Shown here: in pieces, positions 49,974 through 58,786 of the stretch
Numbering within the stretch: position 1 is the first letter of the stretch
Layout of the letters: every line of letters begins with the position of its first letter
Assembly (NCBI GenBank): GCA_020636315.1
Contig: JACJYA010000026.1
Coordinates: forward strand, 1 to 62,380
Length of the DNA: 62,380 nt
From: Lewinellaceae bacterium
Lineage (GTDB): Bacteria > Bacteroidota > Bacteroidia > Chitinophagales > Saprospiraceae
Direction: 5' to 3'
Notes under the pieces: model-generated
Seen by the model: only the letters and a program-made list of their open reading frames with translations
Database searches by the model: none
Told to the model about the DNA's origin: nothing
Program-made: the position numbers and the translations under genes

Positions 49974-50987
49974 TTATATGCAGAGCCTGTCTCTCAGTAA
50001 TTTCCTCAATGCCGGGCGGGTTCCGGGGTTCAGCAGGTTGAGCGCCCGCATCCGGCAGAGCTTTTCCACCAGTTCCACCGCGGCGATGGTATTGGTCGCC
50101 GGCCCGCTGACCAGGTCCGGTTTCAGGCCGAAGCTCTTCATCACCCCGTAAACGGCATAAGGGTCGGAGGCACACAGCATGGTGCAACAAATGTTCTCCC
50201 GGATGTAATCGATGGCCACATCTCCATTATATGGCTCCATAGGGGAGGCCCCGATCTCCACAACGGCTACGTCGGGCTCTTCAGCGGCCATCAGAGAAAG
50301 CATGTGTTCGAGGGCGGGCAGGAATTCTTCTTTGGGGCAAACCGTTGAAGGCAGCCCGGCATCGACAAAATCAAAAACTGCAGCCGCTCCGGCGTCCTTT
50401 ACCGCCAGGATGTCCCGGTATCGGCCCGCCCCGGTCACTTTAGCGCCGATGACCTTCAGGCCCATAGATTTGAGTTCCCGGGTGACGATGCGCGCGGTGG
50501 TGGTCTTTCCGGCCGACATGGAAGTGCCTACCATCAGTATTATCGGTTTGGTAAAGGTTTTTTGCGGGATGGGGCGAACAGAACGGGCCATAGTACATTT
50601 GGCGCCATGGCGAATGACATGGCCCAGGTATTCTACCTGAATGGGGATAGGAGAGAAGGTGGATTTGGAAGTTACCTTTCCAAGCAGCCCGGCAGCCGTC
50701 ATTAACTGGAAGCGTTCTCCCGGGTTGATCGCCTTCCAGCTTCCGGTGATCTCAAGGGTAGCATGCCGGACGCCTAATGCGCCGATCAGCCGCTCTCCTT
50801 TCAGGGGGTCCATCATCCGCCCGTTGAAGAGTTCGATCCGGGCCGCTTCCGACCCGGGCTGCATCAGTTCCACAGCGATAAAGTCGCCGTTGGCCCACTG
50901 GCTGAAGGGGATGGGGCGGGCTTCAAATGAGGAACCCATCAGCCCCGAATTGCGGGCCAGGGAGGTGAAAGTGAATTGATATTGCAT
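49974..50987 (-). CDS. P-loop NTPase of DUF1611/MobB-like type
   Basis: 337 residues. An N-terminal beta-rich domain (about 1-145) precedes a P-loop ATPase whose Walker A is VGTSMSAGKTTTARIV, with a Walker B-like DVAVVEIGASPMEP and the intermediate KVTGAGRYRDILAVKDAGA. This resembles DUF1611 proteins, some of which N-acylate D-glutamate (DgcN), and MobB/CobB-type ATPases. It is the last gene of a tight operon: 9 bases after the M20 gene. Function cannot be assigned with confidence; ATP-dependent ligation or acylation of an amino-acid-like substrate is one possibility. Confidence 0.75.
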   Translation of the reverse strand: MQYQFTFTSLARNSGLMGSSFEARPIPFSQWANGDFIAVELMQPGSEAARIELFNGRMMDPLKGERLIGALGVRHATLEITGSWKAINPGERFQLMTAAGLLGKVTSKSTFSPIPIQVEYLGHVIRHGAKCTMARSVRPIPQKTFTKPIILMVGTSMSAGKTTTARIVTRELKSMGLKVIGAKVTGAGRYRDILAVKDAGAAAVFDFVDAGLPSTVCPKEEFLPALEHMLSLMAAEEPDVAVVEIGASPMEPYNGDVAIDYIRENICCTMLCASDPYAVYGVMKSFGLKPDLVSGPATNTIAAVELVEKLCRMRALNLLNPGTRPALRKLLRDRLCI

Positions 50988-50996
50988 AGGCTCATG

Positions 50997-52163
50997 TTAA
51001 TCCTTTTTTCTTCCCGATGGTAACAACAGCAATAGCGTCAGCAGCAGGGCCCTTTCCTCCAGTTTATCCAGGAATATGAATTCGTGGGCGGCGTGGGCTC
51101 CGTCTCCCGTGGTGCCCAACCCGTCCAGGGTAGCCGTGTAGAGGCTGGCAGTATTTCCGTCGGAACCTCCGCCGGCGGAAGTTTCCTGCAGTTCGAGCCC
51201 CATTTGTACTCCGGCTTTCCGGGCTTGTTGCCACAACCGCCGGTTGCGGGGAGTGGGCTCCATGGGAGGGCGCCCGAAACCTCCTTCAATTTCCAGGCTG
51301 GCTCCCGGGGTTGCCGGCTGCAGGCTGAGAATGGCCTCGCTGAGGCGGGCGGCATCTTTATGCGTTGGTACCCGCACATCAATTATTGCCTTGCTGACGG
51401 GGGCTATGACGTTGGGGGATATGCCTCCTTCTATCATTCCCACATTGACCGTTATCCCTTTTTCCGGCTCGTTCAGGTTAAAGAGGTGTTGTATCTGGTG
51501 GGAAAGTTCCAGAATGGCGCTTGCTCCTTTGCCGGGGTCCAGCCCGGCGTGAGCGGCTTTGCCTTTTACCGTCAGGGTGAATCGGCCCAGGCCTTTGCGG
51601 GTTGTTTTGAGCTTGCCTTCCGGCCCCAGCGGAGGCTCCAGGACGAAGGCGCGCCCCGCAATGCGCGCCAGTCGGCGAATGGCTGGTGTGCTTTCACGGC
51701 TGCCGATCTCTTCATCGGAATTGATAAGGCAGACGGGGGTGGCTTCCATCTTCAGGCCGATGTCATGGATAGCCTGTAGTGCGAAAACCATCTGAGTAAT
51801 GCCGGCCTTCATGTCAAAAATGCCGGGGCCTTTCAACTGGCCTCCGGCCTGTTCGACGGGCATGCTCTGCAAGGTGCCTTTTTCCCAGACGGTATCGCAA
51901 TGGCCGATCAGGAGTTGTATGGGGCAGCAACGTTCTCGCCGGGTGGGGCGGGCTATGAGAAAACCCCCTGTTTTTCTCCCGGGAACGCGGATGATGTGGT
52001 ATCCCAGTGACCTGAACTTCGCGGCCAGAATGTCAAAAAGAGGTTCCTGGGCTGCGGGGGCATGAGAAGGCGTCTCGATGGCAGCCAGGGCCCGCAGGAA
52101 AGCTTCCATTTCAGGGCGGTGCTCCCGGAGATACTGCCGGATCTTGTGGACGTTCTCTTCCAT
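50997..52163 (-). CDS. M20 carboxypeptidase (glutamate carboxypeptidase/CPG2-like)
   Basis: 388 residues, no signal peptide. Metal-binding motifs LLIGHCDTVWEKG, GPGIFDMKAGI, NSDEEIGSRES and a final HAAHEFIFLD are those of the CPG2/M20A group, which hydrolyse C-terminal glutamate or N-acyl amino acids. The dimerisation domain begins near FTLTVKGKAAHAGLDPGKG. It is the middle gene of an operon with a flavin reductase-like gene 4 bases upstream and the P-loop gene downstream. Confidence 0.9.
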   Translation of the reverse strand: MEENVHKIRQYLREHRPEMEAFLRALAAIETPSHAPAAQEPLFDILAAKFRSLGYHIIRVPGRKTGGFLIARPTRRERCCPIQLLIGHCDTVWEKGTLQSMPVEQAGGQLKGPGIFDMKAGITQMVFALQAIHDIGLKMEATPVCLINSDEEIGSRESTPAIRRLARIAGRAFVLEPPLGPEGKLKTTRKGLGRFTLTVKGKAAHAGLDPGKGASAILELSHQIQHLFNLNEPEKGITVNVGMIEGGISPNVIAPVSKAIIDVRVPTHKDAARLSEAILSLQPATPGASLEIEGGFGRPPMEPTPRNRRLWQQARKAGVQMGLELQETSAGGGSDGNTASLYTATLDGLGTTGDGAHAAHEFIFLDKLEERALLLTLLLLLPSGRKKD

Positions 52164-52167
52164 GGCC

Positions 52168-52776
52168 TCAGTTTTTGAAGTTGCGTGGAAAGGGAAAGGC
52201 CCGGCTTTCCCGGATCTCGGCGAACCGCCCGTAGGCCAGGTAGGCCAGCAGAGGCGACCGGTAGATCAGTTCCTGCTCGTCCTGTTCAAAGGTGCGGAGA
52301 TAGGCCTCTTCCACCCAGGCGCCGGTGATGCGCCCGCAGATCAGGCTGTGCTGGCCGAAGCCATCAACGGTTTTCAGGTGCTCACATTCGAAATAGAGGT
52401 AGCTGTCTTCCAGAAAAGGGGCATCCACCGTTGGCGCCATGCGCAATGGGAGGCCTCTGAGGGCCATCTTTTCCTGTTCGGCTTCTTCACACCGGGGCGA
52501 AGCGGAAAGGCTGGTGAGAACAACCTGTTCCGGTTTGGGAAAACTCACCGTGAAAAAACCTTCCCTACCTACATTGTGATAGGTAGAATGCCTTGGGGTG
52601 CATACGAAACCAAAAAAGTTGTCGTGGCCAAGAGCCGTGGCCATGTGTTTGGGCGCCATGTCGTACCCCCCTTTTTCTTTTGTTCCGATTACTACCAAAG
52701 GGGCGACGGTGAAAAAGGAATCCCAAATGGGCCGGCCGGTGTCGAGAGGGATGAGTGTGCTCTTTGCTGTTGCCAT
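52168..52776 (-). CDS. Flavin reductase-like domain protein
   Basis: 202 residues. The split-barrel FMN-binding fold is suggested by FFTVAPLVVIGTKEKGGYDM, FFGFVCTPRHSTYHNV and EGFFTVSFPKPEQVVLTSL. Members transfer hydride from NAD(P)H to flavin or act as flavoproteins. It is the first gene of a three-gene operon with an M20 peptidase and a P-loop NTPase. The linking function is not known. No promoter consensus is evident in the 52777-53042 region, which also lacks genes. Confidence 0.82.
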   Translation of the reverse strand: MATAKSTLIPLDTGRPIWDSFFTVAPLVVIGTKEKGGYDMAPKHMATALGHDNFFGFVCTPRHSTYHNVGREGFFTVSFPKPEQVVLTSLSASPRCEEAEQEKMALRGLPLRMAPTVDAPFLEDSYLYFECEHLKTVDGFGQHSLICGRITGAWVEEAYLRTFEQDEQELIYRSPLLAYLAYGRFAEIRESRAFPFPRNFKN

Positions 52777-53042
52777 AAGCTGTATTCACTGGAAGATGAA
52801 ATGAATGGTGCCTGAAAGAGAAGATCGCAACCTGACAGTTAATAATCAGTGACATAGGCCACCTGTCAGAGTGAGATTGGTCATCGGAAGAGAAAGGCCG
52901 AAAGGGCAACTTTACCAACTGGCCTGTTTCGGGCTGGGGTTAAATAAAATTGGTAATGAGCTACCCACAGTTTCACTGGGATTTCTTATTAAAAACTTTT
53001 ACTCAGACGAAATTTTCTTTCTAATAAAGATAATAACAAAAG

Positions 53043-53290
53043 TATGCGAATCCAGAGCTAGAACGTCCTGTAGGGACGACATATCGGAAGACGTGGCCCC
53101 GAGTTAGGGACGACCCGTGCCGTAGGTACGGGACATAGCGATCAGGCCAACGCCGATGTGCCGTACCTACGGCACGGAGGTTCATTTTTCACCATTTTTT
53201 TACCGATATTTTGTACCTAACGGCACAATATCTAAGTATCCGGCCGGCGCCGGTAATCAAATCGCCCCCATTTAGCTCTGGATTCGCATA
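53043..53290. mobile_element. MITE with perfect 18-bp inverted ends and target duplication
   Basis: TATGCGAATCCAGAGCTA (53043-53060) and TAGCTCTGGATTCGCATA (53273-53290) are perfect inverted repeats. The 8-bp sequence AAAAGTAT occurs at both junctions (53038-53045 and 53290-53297, partly overlapping the ends), as expected of a target-site duplication. Inside is a second perfect 17-bp palindrome, CCGTGCCGTAGGTACGG (53115-53131) with its complement at 53161-53177. There is no coding capacity. It abuts a truncated haloalkane dehalogenase gene. Confidence 0.75.
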
Positions 53291-53295
53291 AAAGT

Positions 53296-53730
53296 ATTTT
53301 CTTTAACCACTATGGGTATATAACGGGGATTATTGACGAATTGGGCCTGGAGAAAGATACCCTGGTAATTCACGACTGGGGTTCAGGCCTGGGCCTTCAT
53401 TATGCAGCTCAATACCCGGAAAATATTCGGGGCATTGCTTTCATGGAGGCTATTCTCCAAACTGCTCGATCGGCCGATTTCCCGTCGGATTTCAGGATGG
53501 GCTTCAAACTCATGCGTACTCCCTTTGTCGGGTGGCTGATGGTTAGTGTGATGAACGGCTTTGTCGAACAGATTCTGCCCAAGGCTACGTTGCGGCAGTT
53601 GACGGAAGAAGAGATGAATCACTACCGCACGCCATATCCCACCGTCCGGAGCCGGAAGCCGGTGTGGCAATGGCCCCGTGAGATCCCTGTTGAAGGGAAG
53701 CCGGCTGATGTCACCCGGATCGTATGTACA
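53296..53730 (+). pseudogene. Truncated haloalkane dehalogenase-like gene
   Basis: About 145 codons resemble the middle of a haloalkane dehalogenase: a FxxHYGY-IDELGL segment, the nucleophile motif VIHDWGSGLGLHYA with Asp, GIAFMEAIL, and a cap-domain part ending WPREIPVEGKPADVTRIV. The N-terminal HGNP-type region and the C-terminal acid/His are missing, and the frame becomes noise after about 53730. The 5' end meets the MITE at its target duplication. A TTG at 53341 could start a short product, but it would lack essential residues. Confidence 0.75.
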
Positions 53731-53783
53731 ACTTGTAACATTACCTTATTAAATCGTATATTCCCCTATCCATAACCTGATAT

Positions 53784-55070
53784 ATGGACATACTGGAAAC
53801 CATCGGATTAGACCAGCAGGCGCTGTCGATGTTCAAGGAGATATTCATTGTCCTGGGGATCGGCCTGCTGTTGGGGTTGGAAAGGGAATATTCCAAGCAG
53901 GAAAAAGAAGAGAGGCTTTTTGCCGGGGTGCGCACTTTCCCCATTGTTGCTCTGATCGGCTATATTGCTCTTTTCCTTTCCGATCAATATTCACCATTCA
54001 TATTTGTTGCCGCTTTTGTGGGGGTAATGGGCATCATTGCCCTGGCGTACGCCACCAGCCGCAAAGCCGATGCCGGGACGACGACCGAGTTTTCCCTGAT
54101 GGCTTCCTTTATTCTGGGAAGCCTGGTCTTTACAAAAAATTATCACCTGGCGGTTACGATCGCTGTCCTGATCACTACTCTTCTTTCACTCAAGATCAAA
54201 TTGCACGAAGCGGTGCATAAGCTGTCCCGCCGGGATATTTTTTCCATACTTTATTTTGTCGTCATTTCTGCTCTTGTTCTTCCCTTACTGCCGGATAAGG
54301 GGATGGGCCCTTACGGCATTTTCAACCTTTACAAGACCTGGCTGATCGTGGTGATTTTCGTGACCCTCAATTTTCTGGCCTATTTTCTGAGCAAGTTCCT
54401 CAGCCGCAGGCATTCGGTGTTGTTGACCGGCATTCTGGGCGGTTTTGCTTCCAGTACGGCCACTGCCTGGTATTTTTCCCGCCAGGCCGGCAAGCAGGAA
54501 TCCGGAGGAGTGATCCAGGCAGCAGCTATCATTCTGGCATCCTCCATTATGTTTCCGCGCCTGCTGATCTGGCTTGCCCTGCTGAATATGCAGATGTTCC
54601 GGGCGTTATGGCTGCCGGTCCTTGTTTTCGGGGCAGCCGGGCTCGCTGTGGGGTACTATCTCAGCACCAGGGAGGGGCAGGGGCCGCAGGAAGGCGAAGG
54701 GCCGGAGATCAGCAACCCGATCAATTTTAAGGAGGCGCTCGTGTTTGCCCTGATCTATGTCGCCATCCAGTTTGTGGTCGGTTATGCGGAGGAGCAATTC
54801 GGGGACAAGGGGGTTTATTTTGCAGCTGCGATCTCAGGGCTGACCGATGTGGACGCCATCACCATATCCATGGCGAATTACGGCAAGCAATCCATAGACT
54901 TGTCTGTCGCCGGCCTGTCCGTGGTCATCGGGGCTTTCTCCAATACATCCGTGAAGTATGCTTTCTGCCTGGTATTCGGCAATAACCGGTTGAGAAAGTA
55001 CGCCAGTTATGCCTTTGTTCCCCTGTTTGTCATGGGGGTGGGGTATGTACTTTTCCATCTGTTTTCGTAA
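53784..55070 (+). CDS. MgtC/DUF4010 multi-spanning membrane protein
   Basis: 428 residues with about twelve hydrophobic segments. The first 130 residues have the MgtC-like signature GLLLGLEREYSKQEK and FAGVRTFPIVALIGY; the second half is DUF4010 (LTGILGGFASSTATAWYFS, AISGLTDVDAITISMANYG). This combined architecture is widespread and functionally uncharacterised, sometimes suggested to transport small solutes. It begins 50 bases after the dehalogenase remnant and ends 12 bases before the promoter of the RRM gene. Confidence 0.85.
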   Translation: MDILETIGLDQQALSMFKEIFIVLGIGLLLGLEREYSKQEKEERLFAGVRTFPIVALIGYIALFLSDQYSPFIFVAAFVGVMGIIALAYATSRKADAGTTTEFSLMASFILGSLVFTKNYHLAVTIAVLITTLLSLKIKLHEAVHKLSRRDIFSILYFVVISALVLPLLPDKGMGPYGIFNLYKTWLIVVIFVTLNFLAYFLSKFLSRRHSVLLTGILGGFASSTATAWYFSRQAGKQESGGVIQAAAIILASSIMFPRLLIWLALLNMQMFRALWLPVLVFGAAGLAVGYYLSTREGQGPQEGEGPEISNPINFKEALVFALIYVAIQFVVGYAEEQFGDKGVYFAAAISGLTDVDAITISMANYGKQSIDLSVAGLSVVIGAFSNTSVKYAFCLVFGNNRLRKYASYAFVPLFVMGVGYVLFHLFS

Positions 55071-55082
55071 CGGGAAAAAAAA

Positions 55083-55115
55083 TTGAGCAAATAAAATAAA
55101 AAAGACATACCTTTG
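55083..55115 (+). promoter_or_regulatory. Promoter of RRM gene (TTG-N22-TACCTTTG)
   Basis: TACCTTTG at 55108-55115 matches the -7 consensus exactly and a TTG at 55083-55085 is 22 bases upstream. Transcription from here would give a leader of about 220 nt before the ATG at 55341. Confidence 0.65.
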
Positions 55116-55340
55116 CCCCAGCATTAGGAACTCCGAAAGGCTGAACAATTATTCAGTAGGCTAGTAGATTTTATTTCTTCTTCCCTCACCGTTAGCAGAT
55201 CTAGAATTCTCCTGCACTCCTCAATATTTGTCCACTATCAGGTTTCGGCGCCGGATCACCTTCCTTCGGGAATGTTCAGGTGTATTTTAGGCCCTTGTCT
55301 GGTGCGGAGTTCTGATTTATTACTTTTTAATTTTTCAGAA
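55116..55340 (+). promoter_or_regulatory. Long 5' leader of RRM gene with stable tetraloop hairpin
   Basis: The leader contains a short TTCC-TTCG-GGAA hairpin (55261-55272; a C(UUCG)G tetraloop) enclosed by CACC/GGTG (55257-55260 and 55279-55282). No ORF of note is present. Long leaders are common for cold-inducible RNA-binding proteins, so thermoregulation is a possibility, not shown. Confidence 0.5.
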
Positions 55341-55673
55341 ATGAACATTTTTGTTGCAAAACTCAGCTTTGACACTCAGAGCGAGGACCTTAGAGAAGCT
55401 TTTGAAGCATTTGGCGAAGTCAGTTCAGCCAAAGTAATCGATGACAAATTTACCGGCAAGTCCCGCGGCTTCGGTTTCGTAGAGATGGACAATGACGATG
55501 AGGCCATGGAAGCCATCAGAGAACTGAATGATTCCGAACTGGACGGCAGAACAATTGTCGTTAAGAAAGCAGAACCCCGTGGTGACCGCGGTGACCGTGG
55601 TGGCAATCGCGGCGGTGGCCATCGTGGCGGTGGCAACCGGGGTGGCGGTTATGGCCGCAACGACCGCTGGTAA
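55341..55673 (+). CDS. RRM-domain RNA-binding protein
   Basis: 110 residues from the ATG at 55341 (MNIFVAKLSFDTQSED); the earlier in-frame ATG at 55272 falls in the leader. One RRM with RNP2 IFVAKLSF and RNP1 KSRGFGFVEM, followed by a Gly/Arg/Asn/His-rich tail (GNRGGGHRGGGNRGGG). Such glycine-rich RRM proteins bind single-stranded RNA and act in post-transcriptional control, as shown for Bacteroides RbpA/RbpB. It is preceded by a promoter and a long leader, and followed by a terminator. Confidence 0.95.
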   Translation: MNIFVAKLSFDTQSEDLREAFEAFGEVSSAKVIDDKFTGKSRGFGFVEMDNDDEAMEAIRELNDSELDGRTIVVKKAEPRGDRGDRGGNRGGGHRGGGNRGGGYGRNDRW

Positions 55674-55702
55674 TCAGCAATAGTTGGTAAAAGATGTCCG
55701 GA

Positions 55703-55727
55703 GGCGGAGGAGTATTCCTCCGCCTTT
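55703..55727 (+). terminator. Terminator after RRM gene
   Basis: GGCGGAGGA (55703-55711) pairs with TCCTCCGCC (55716-55724) across a four-base loop and is followed by TTT. It also lies close to the convergent membrane-protein gene and may serve both strands. Confidence 0.8.
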
Positions 55728-55748
55728 GGTATTTATATACATTGGTAT

Positions 55749-56234
55749 CTAGAACAGCACCCGGCTCACCGCATAGTAAATGGCCATCAAAGCCGAAAAA
55801 ACGGCACTGGCCAAAAACCGCCAACGCAGGCGGATGACATTCTGAATAAAGTAATTGCCCAATAGAGAGATCGGGATATTGGCCAGGAAGGAAAATAAAG
55901 CGGCCCGCATCAATCCCCAGGATATGTCCTCAACTCTTCCGGAAAACAACTCGATGAAAAACAAGTGGCGGGCGATCCAAACCGGATTGAAGTAAAGCAT
56001 AGCGAGGGCTGTTTTGCAGAGAGACGCTTTCAACCCCTTCCCTTCCGCAACCTTTTTCTCGATCCAGTTGAAATAATTCGGGATCTCGAAAGCGTAAAAA
56101 GTTGCACCAACCAGGCCCAGGCCCAGCAGGCGGCTCCACTGGAACTCCCCGAGCAATAGTGCGGCAATGCTGTCGCCGCAGGTATAGATCACAGCGCCGC
56201 GAAGTACGTTAATTCCGGAATATTTCCACTTCAA
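55749..56234 (-). CDS. Membrane protein with possible Mpv17/PMP22 resemblance (TTG start)
   Basis: 161 residues beginning at a TTG (56232-56234), since an in-frame stop lies five codons upstream and no ATG is available before residue 109. About four hydrophobic segments are visible. The motifs GDSIAALLLGEFQWSRLLGLG and FEIPNYFNWIEKKV loosely recall the Mpv17/PMP22 family, but the match is weak. Function unknown. It is divergent from the PBP1A gene. Confidence 0.6.
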   Translation of the reverse strand: MKWKYSGINVLRGAVIYTCGDSIAALLLGEFQWSRLLGLGLVGATFYAFEIPNYFNWIEKKVAEGKGLKASLCKTALAMLYFNPVWIARHLFFIELFSGRVEDISWGLMRAALFSFLANIPISLLGNYFIQNVIRLRWRFLASAVFSALMAIYYAVSRVLF

Positions 56235-56327
56235 GATGTTCTCATTTTATTACCGGAAAAGATAAAGGTTAAAAAAATTGTCGGTAGCTTGTGTGACAAA
56301 TCCTTCACACTTTCGTTTAAAGTCCGT

Positions 56328-58745
56328 ATGCTGGAGAAACTCAGGCTATTTCTGGAACCGGGCATCAGGCGCTGGCGCACCTTCGCCCTGCATTGGCCAC
56401 GCCTTTCGCGCCTGGTAAAGTGGGGCGGCACAGCCGGGCTGGCCGGTTTGTTTTTACTGCTGATGAGCTGGCTTATCGTTTTGCTGACGATTCCTACGGT
56501 CAGCCAACTGCAGCGGGTTCGCACCCAGATCGCGTCCGATATTTATACTTCCGACAGCCTGCTTTTGGGGCGTTACTACAATGAATACCGTACCGTGGTG
56601 CCGGTCGAAGAGATCCCTCAGCACGTTCTCGATGCTTTGGTGGCTACGGAAGACGAGCGTTTTTTTCAGCACGGCGGCATCGATTACCGCAGCTGGGCCA
56701 GGGTGCTGGTTAAGACCATTCTCCAGGGCGATGATTCCAGTGGGGGCGGGAGTACCATCAGCCAGCAGTTGGCAAAAAACCTGTTTCCCCGCCGCGATTA
56801 CGCCGTTTTTTCCCTTCTGGTCAACAAGGTGCGGGAAATTGCCATTGCCCGCCGACTGGAGCGCGCCTATTCCAAAAAAGAACTATTGGGCTTTTACCTG
56901 AATACAGTCCCTTTCCCGGAAAATGTATTTGGTATTGATGTAGCGGCCCGCCGTTTTTTCAATAAACCGCCGGGAAACCTGCTCATTGAAGAGGGGGCAA
57001 CTCTGGTGGGGAGCCTGCGGGCAACGACCTATTACAACCCCGTGCGATTTCCGGAGCGGGCCCTGGAGCGGCGCAATACAGTCCTTGGACAGATGGTCCG
57101 AAATGGTTATCTGTCCCAAGCCACCGCTGATTCCCTTCAGTCTTTACCGATGTCGTTGAATTACAATCCGGTGGTTCGCAATGAGGATATAGCCCCTTAT
57201 TTCCTGGCTCATGTCCGCAAAGAATTGGAAGCTATACTTTCCGATATCCGTAAACCGGATGGAGAACCCTACGATCTTTACACCGATGGGCTGAAAGTTT
57301 ATACGACTCTTAACAGCCGGATGCAGCGGATTGCCGAAGCAGCAGCTCGTGAACACCTCTCCGAAATGCAAAACCGGTTTGATGAACACTGGCAGGGCCG
57401 TACGGCTCCCTGGATGGATGTCCGGACGGTAGAACGGGCAATGAAACAGTCCCGCCGTTATCAGGCTCTGTCGGAGAAAGGCCTGTCCGATGAGGCGATC
57501 CGTCAGGCCTTTGAGCAACCGGACTCCATAACGATATTCACCTGGGAAGGGCCAAGAAAGGTTTGGATGACGCCGATGGACAGCCTTCGACACCAGTTGG
57601 GGTTATTGCAACTGGGCTTTATTGCTCTCGAACCTTACACCGGTTTTGTGCGTGCCTGGATAGGAGGCATTGACTTCAGCTTTTTTCAGTACGACCATGT
57701 TACCTCCCGCCGGCAGGCCGGCTCTGTCTTTAAGCCGGTTGTCTATACTCAGGCCCTTCGAAGTGGCATCGACCCCTGTGAACAAATACCGAATGAACTG
57801 CTCGTTTATCATGAGTATGCGAAAGGAGACTGGGCGGTCAAAGACTGGCGCCGGGATGACCCCGAGCCCCATTTCTCTCCGGATGGAAAAGATGAGGATG
57901 ACTGGATCCCTCAGAATGCTGATGGGATTTACGGCGGTTCCTACAGCCTTGAAGGCGCACTGGTCAATTCCGTAAATACCGTTTCGGTCAAGCTCATTAT
58001 GCAATTGGGGGTGGAGCCGGTTGTAGAACTGGCTGAAAATATGGGCATAACCAGCGAAATACCCCCTGAACCGTCCATCGCCCTGGGAACGGCGGAAGTT
58101 TCCTTATACGACATGGCGGCAGTTTTTGCCACCCTGGCCAGCCAGGGCAGAAAAGTGAGGCCCCGGGTTATTCGCCGGATAGAAACACACGACGGGCAGG
58201 TGCTGGCGGATTTCGGGGGTGAACCTCAGGAACAGGTGGTCGATTCCGTTTATGCCGCCACGATGACCAGAATGCTGGAGTCGGTAGCTACGGTTGGCAC
58301 CGCCAGCCGCTTGCGTTGGCGGTACGGCCTGTACAATATACCTCTTGCCGGCAAGACCGGTACCTCCCAGAACCATGCAGATGGCTGGTTTATCGGATAT
58401 ACCCCAAAACTGGTGGTGGGCGCCTGGGTCGGAGGGGACTCTCCCCTGGTGCGCTTTCGCAATTTTGAGTACGGGCAGGGAGCCGCTACGGCCCTTCCGG
58501 TATGCGCCCTTTTCCTGCGCCAGGTAATCCGTGAGCCCGGGCTGGAAAACTGGAAGGAAGGTGCATTTCATCAACCGCCACCCGAAATACTCCGCCGACT
58601 GGATTGCCCGCTCAGGATCAAATCTCCTGAGGAACTGCTGCGGGATTCCCTGATGGCGGATTCTCTGTTCCGCGACTCGCTTCGCCTGGCGGATTCTCTG
58701 TTGCTGGATATGCCTGTCCTCGAATCTGGAGGACTGGAACAGTAG
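56328..58745 (+). CDS. Class A penicillin-binding protein (PBP1A-like)
   Basis: 805 residues from the ATG at 56328 (MLEKLRLFLEPGIRR). A cytosolic N-terminus and one membrane anchor (about 31-50) precede a GT51 glycosyltransferase with EDERFFQHGGIDY (Glu108) and GGSTISQQLAKNLFPR, then a transpeptidase with Ser466-x-x-Lys469 (GSVFKP), SVN motif in NSVNTVS and KTGTSQNHADGWFIGY (676). The C-terminus is short and charged. It polymerises and crosslinks peptidoglycan in the periplasm. The gene appears monocistronic. Confidence 0.95.
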   Translation: MLEKLRLFLEPGIRRWRTFALHWPRLSRLVKWGGTAGLAGLFLLLMSWLIVLLTIPTVSQLQRVRTQIASDIYTSDSLLLGRYYNEYRTVVPVEEIPQHVLDALVATEDERFFQHGGIDYRSWARVLVKTILQGDDSSGGGSTISQQLAKNLFPRRDYAVFSLLVNKVREIAIARRLERAYSKKELLGFYLNTVPFPENVFGIDVAARRFFNKPPGNLLIEEGATLVGSLRATTYYNPVRFPERALERRNTVLGQMVRNGYLSQATADSLQSLPMSLNYNPVVRNEDIAPYFLAHVRKELEAILSDIRKPDGEPYDLYTDGLKVYTTLNSRMQRIAEAAAREHLSEMQNRFDEHWQGRTAPWMDVRTVERAMKQSRRYQALSEKGLSDEAIRQAFEQPDSITIFTWEGPRKVWMTPMDSLRHQLGLLQLGFIALEPYTGFVRAWIGGIDFSFFQYDHVTSRRQAGSVFKPVVYTQALRSGIDPCEQIPNELLVYHEYAKGDWAVKDWRRDDPEPHFSPDGKDEDDWIPQNADGIYGGSYSLEGALVNSVNTVSVKLIMQLGVEPVVELAENMGITSEIPPEPSIALGTAEVSLYDMAAVFATLASQGRKVRPRVIRRIETHDGQVLADFGGEPQEQVVDSVYAATMTRMLESVATVGTASRLRWRYGLYNIPLAGKTGTSQNHADGWFIGYTPKLVVGAWVGGDSPLVRFRNFEYGQGAATALPVCALFLRQVIREPGLENWKEGAFHQPPPEILRRLDCPLRIKSPEELLRDSLMADSLFRDSLRLADSLLLDMPVLESGGLEQ

Positions 58746-58786
58746 GGTTGAACAATACAGGGTTTGAGGTGAAATATTCCGGGGCC

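Noticed and set aside
53341..53775. A TTG-started intact hydrolase gene
   Set aside because: The product would lack the N-terminal oxyanion region and the C-terminal catalytic residues, so it is listed as a pseudogene.
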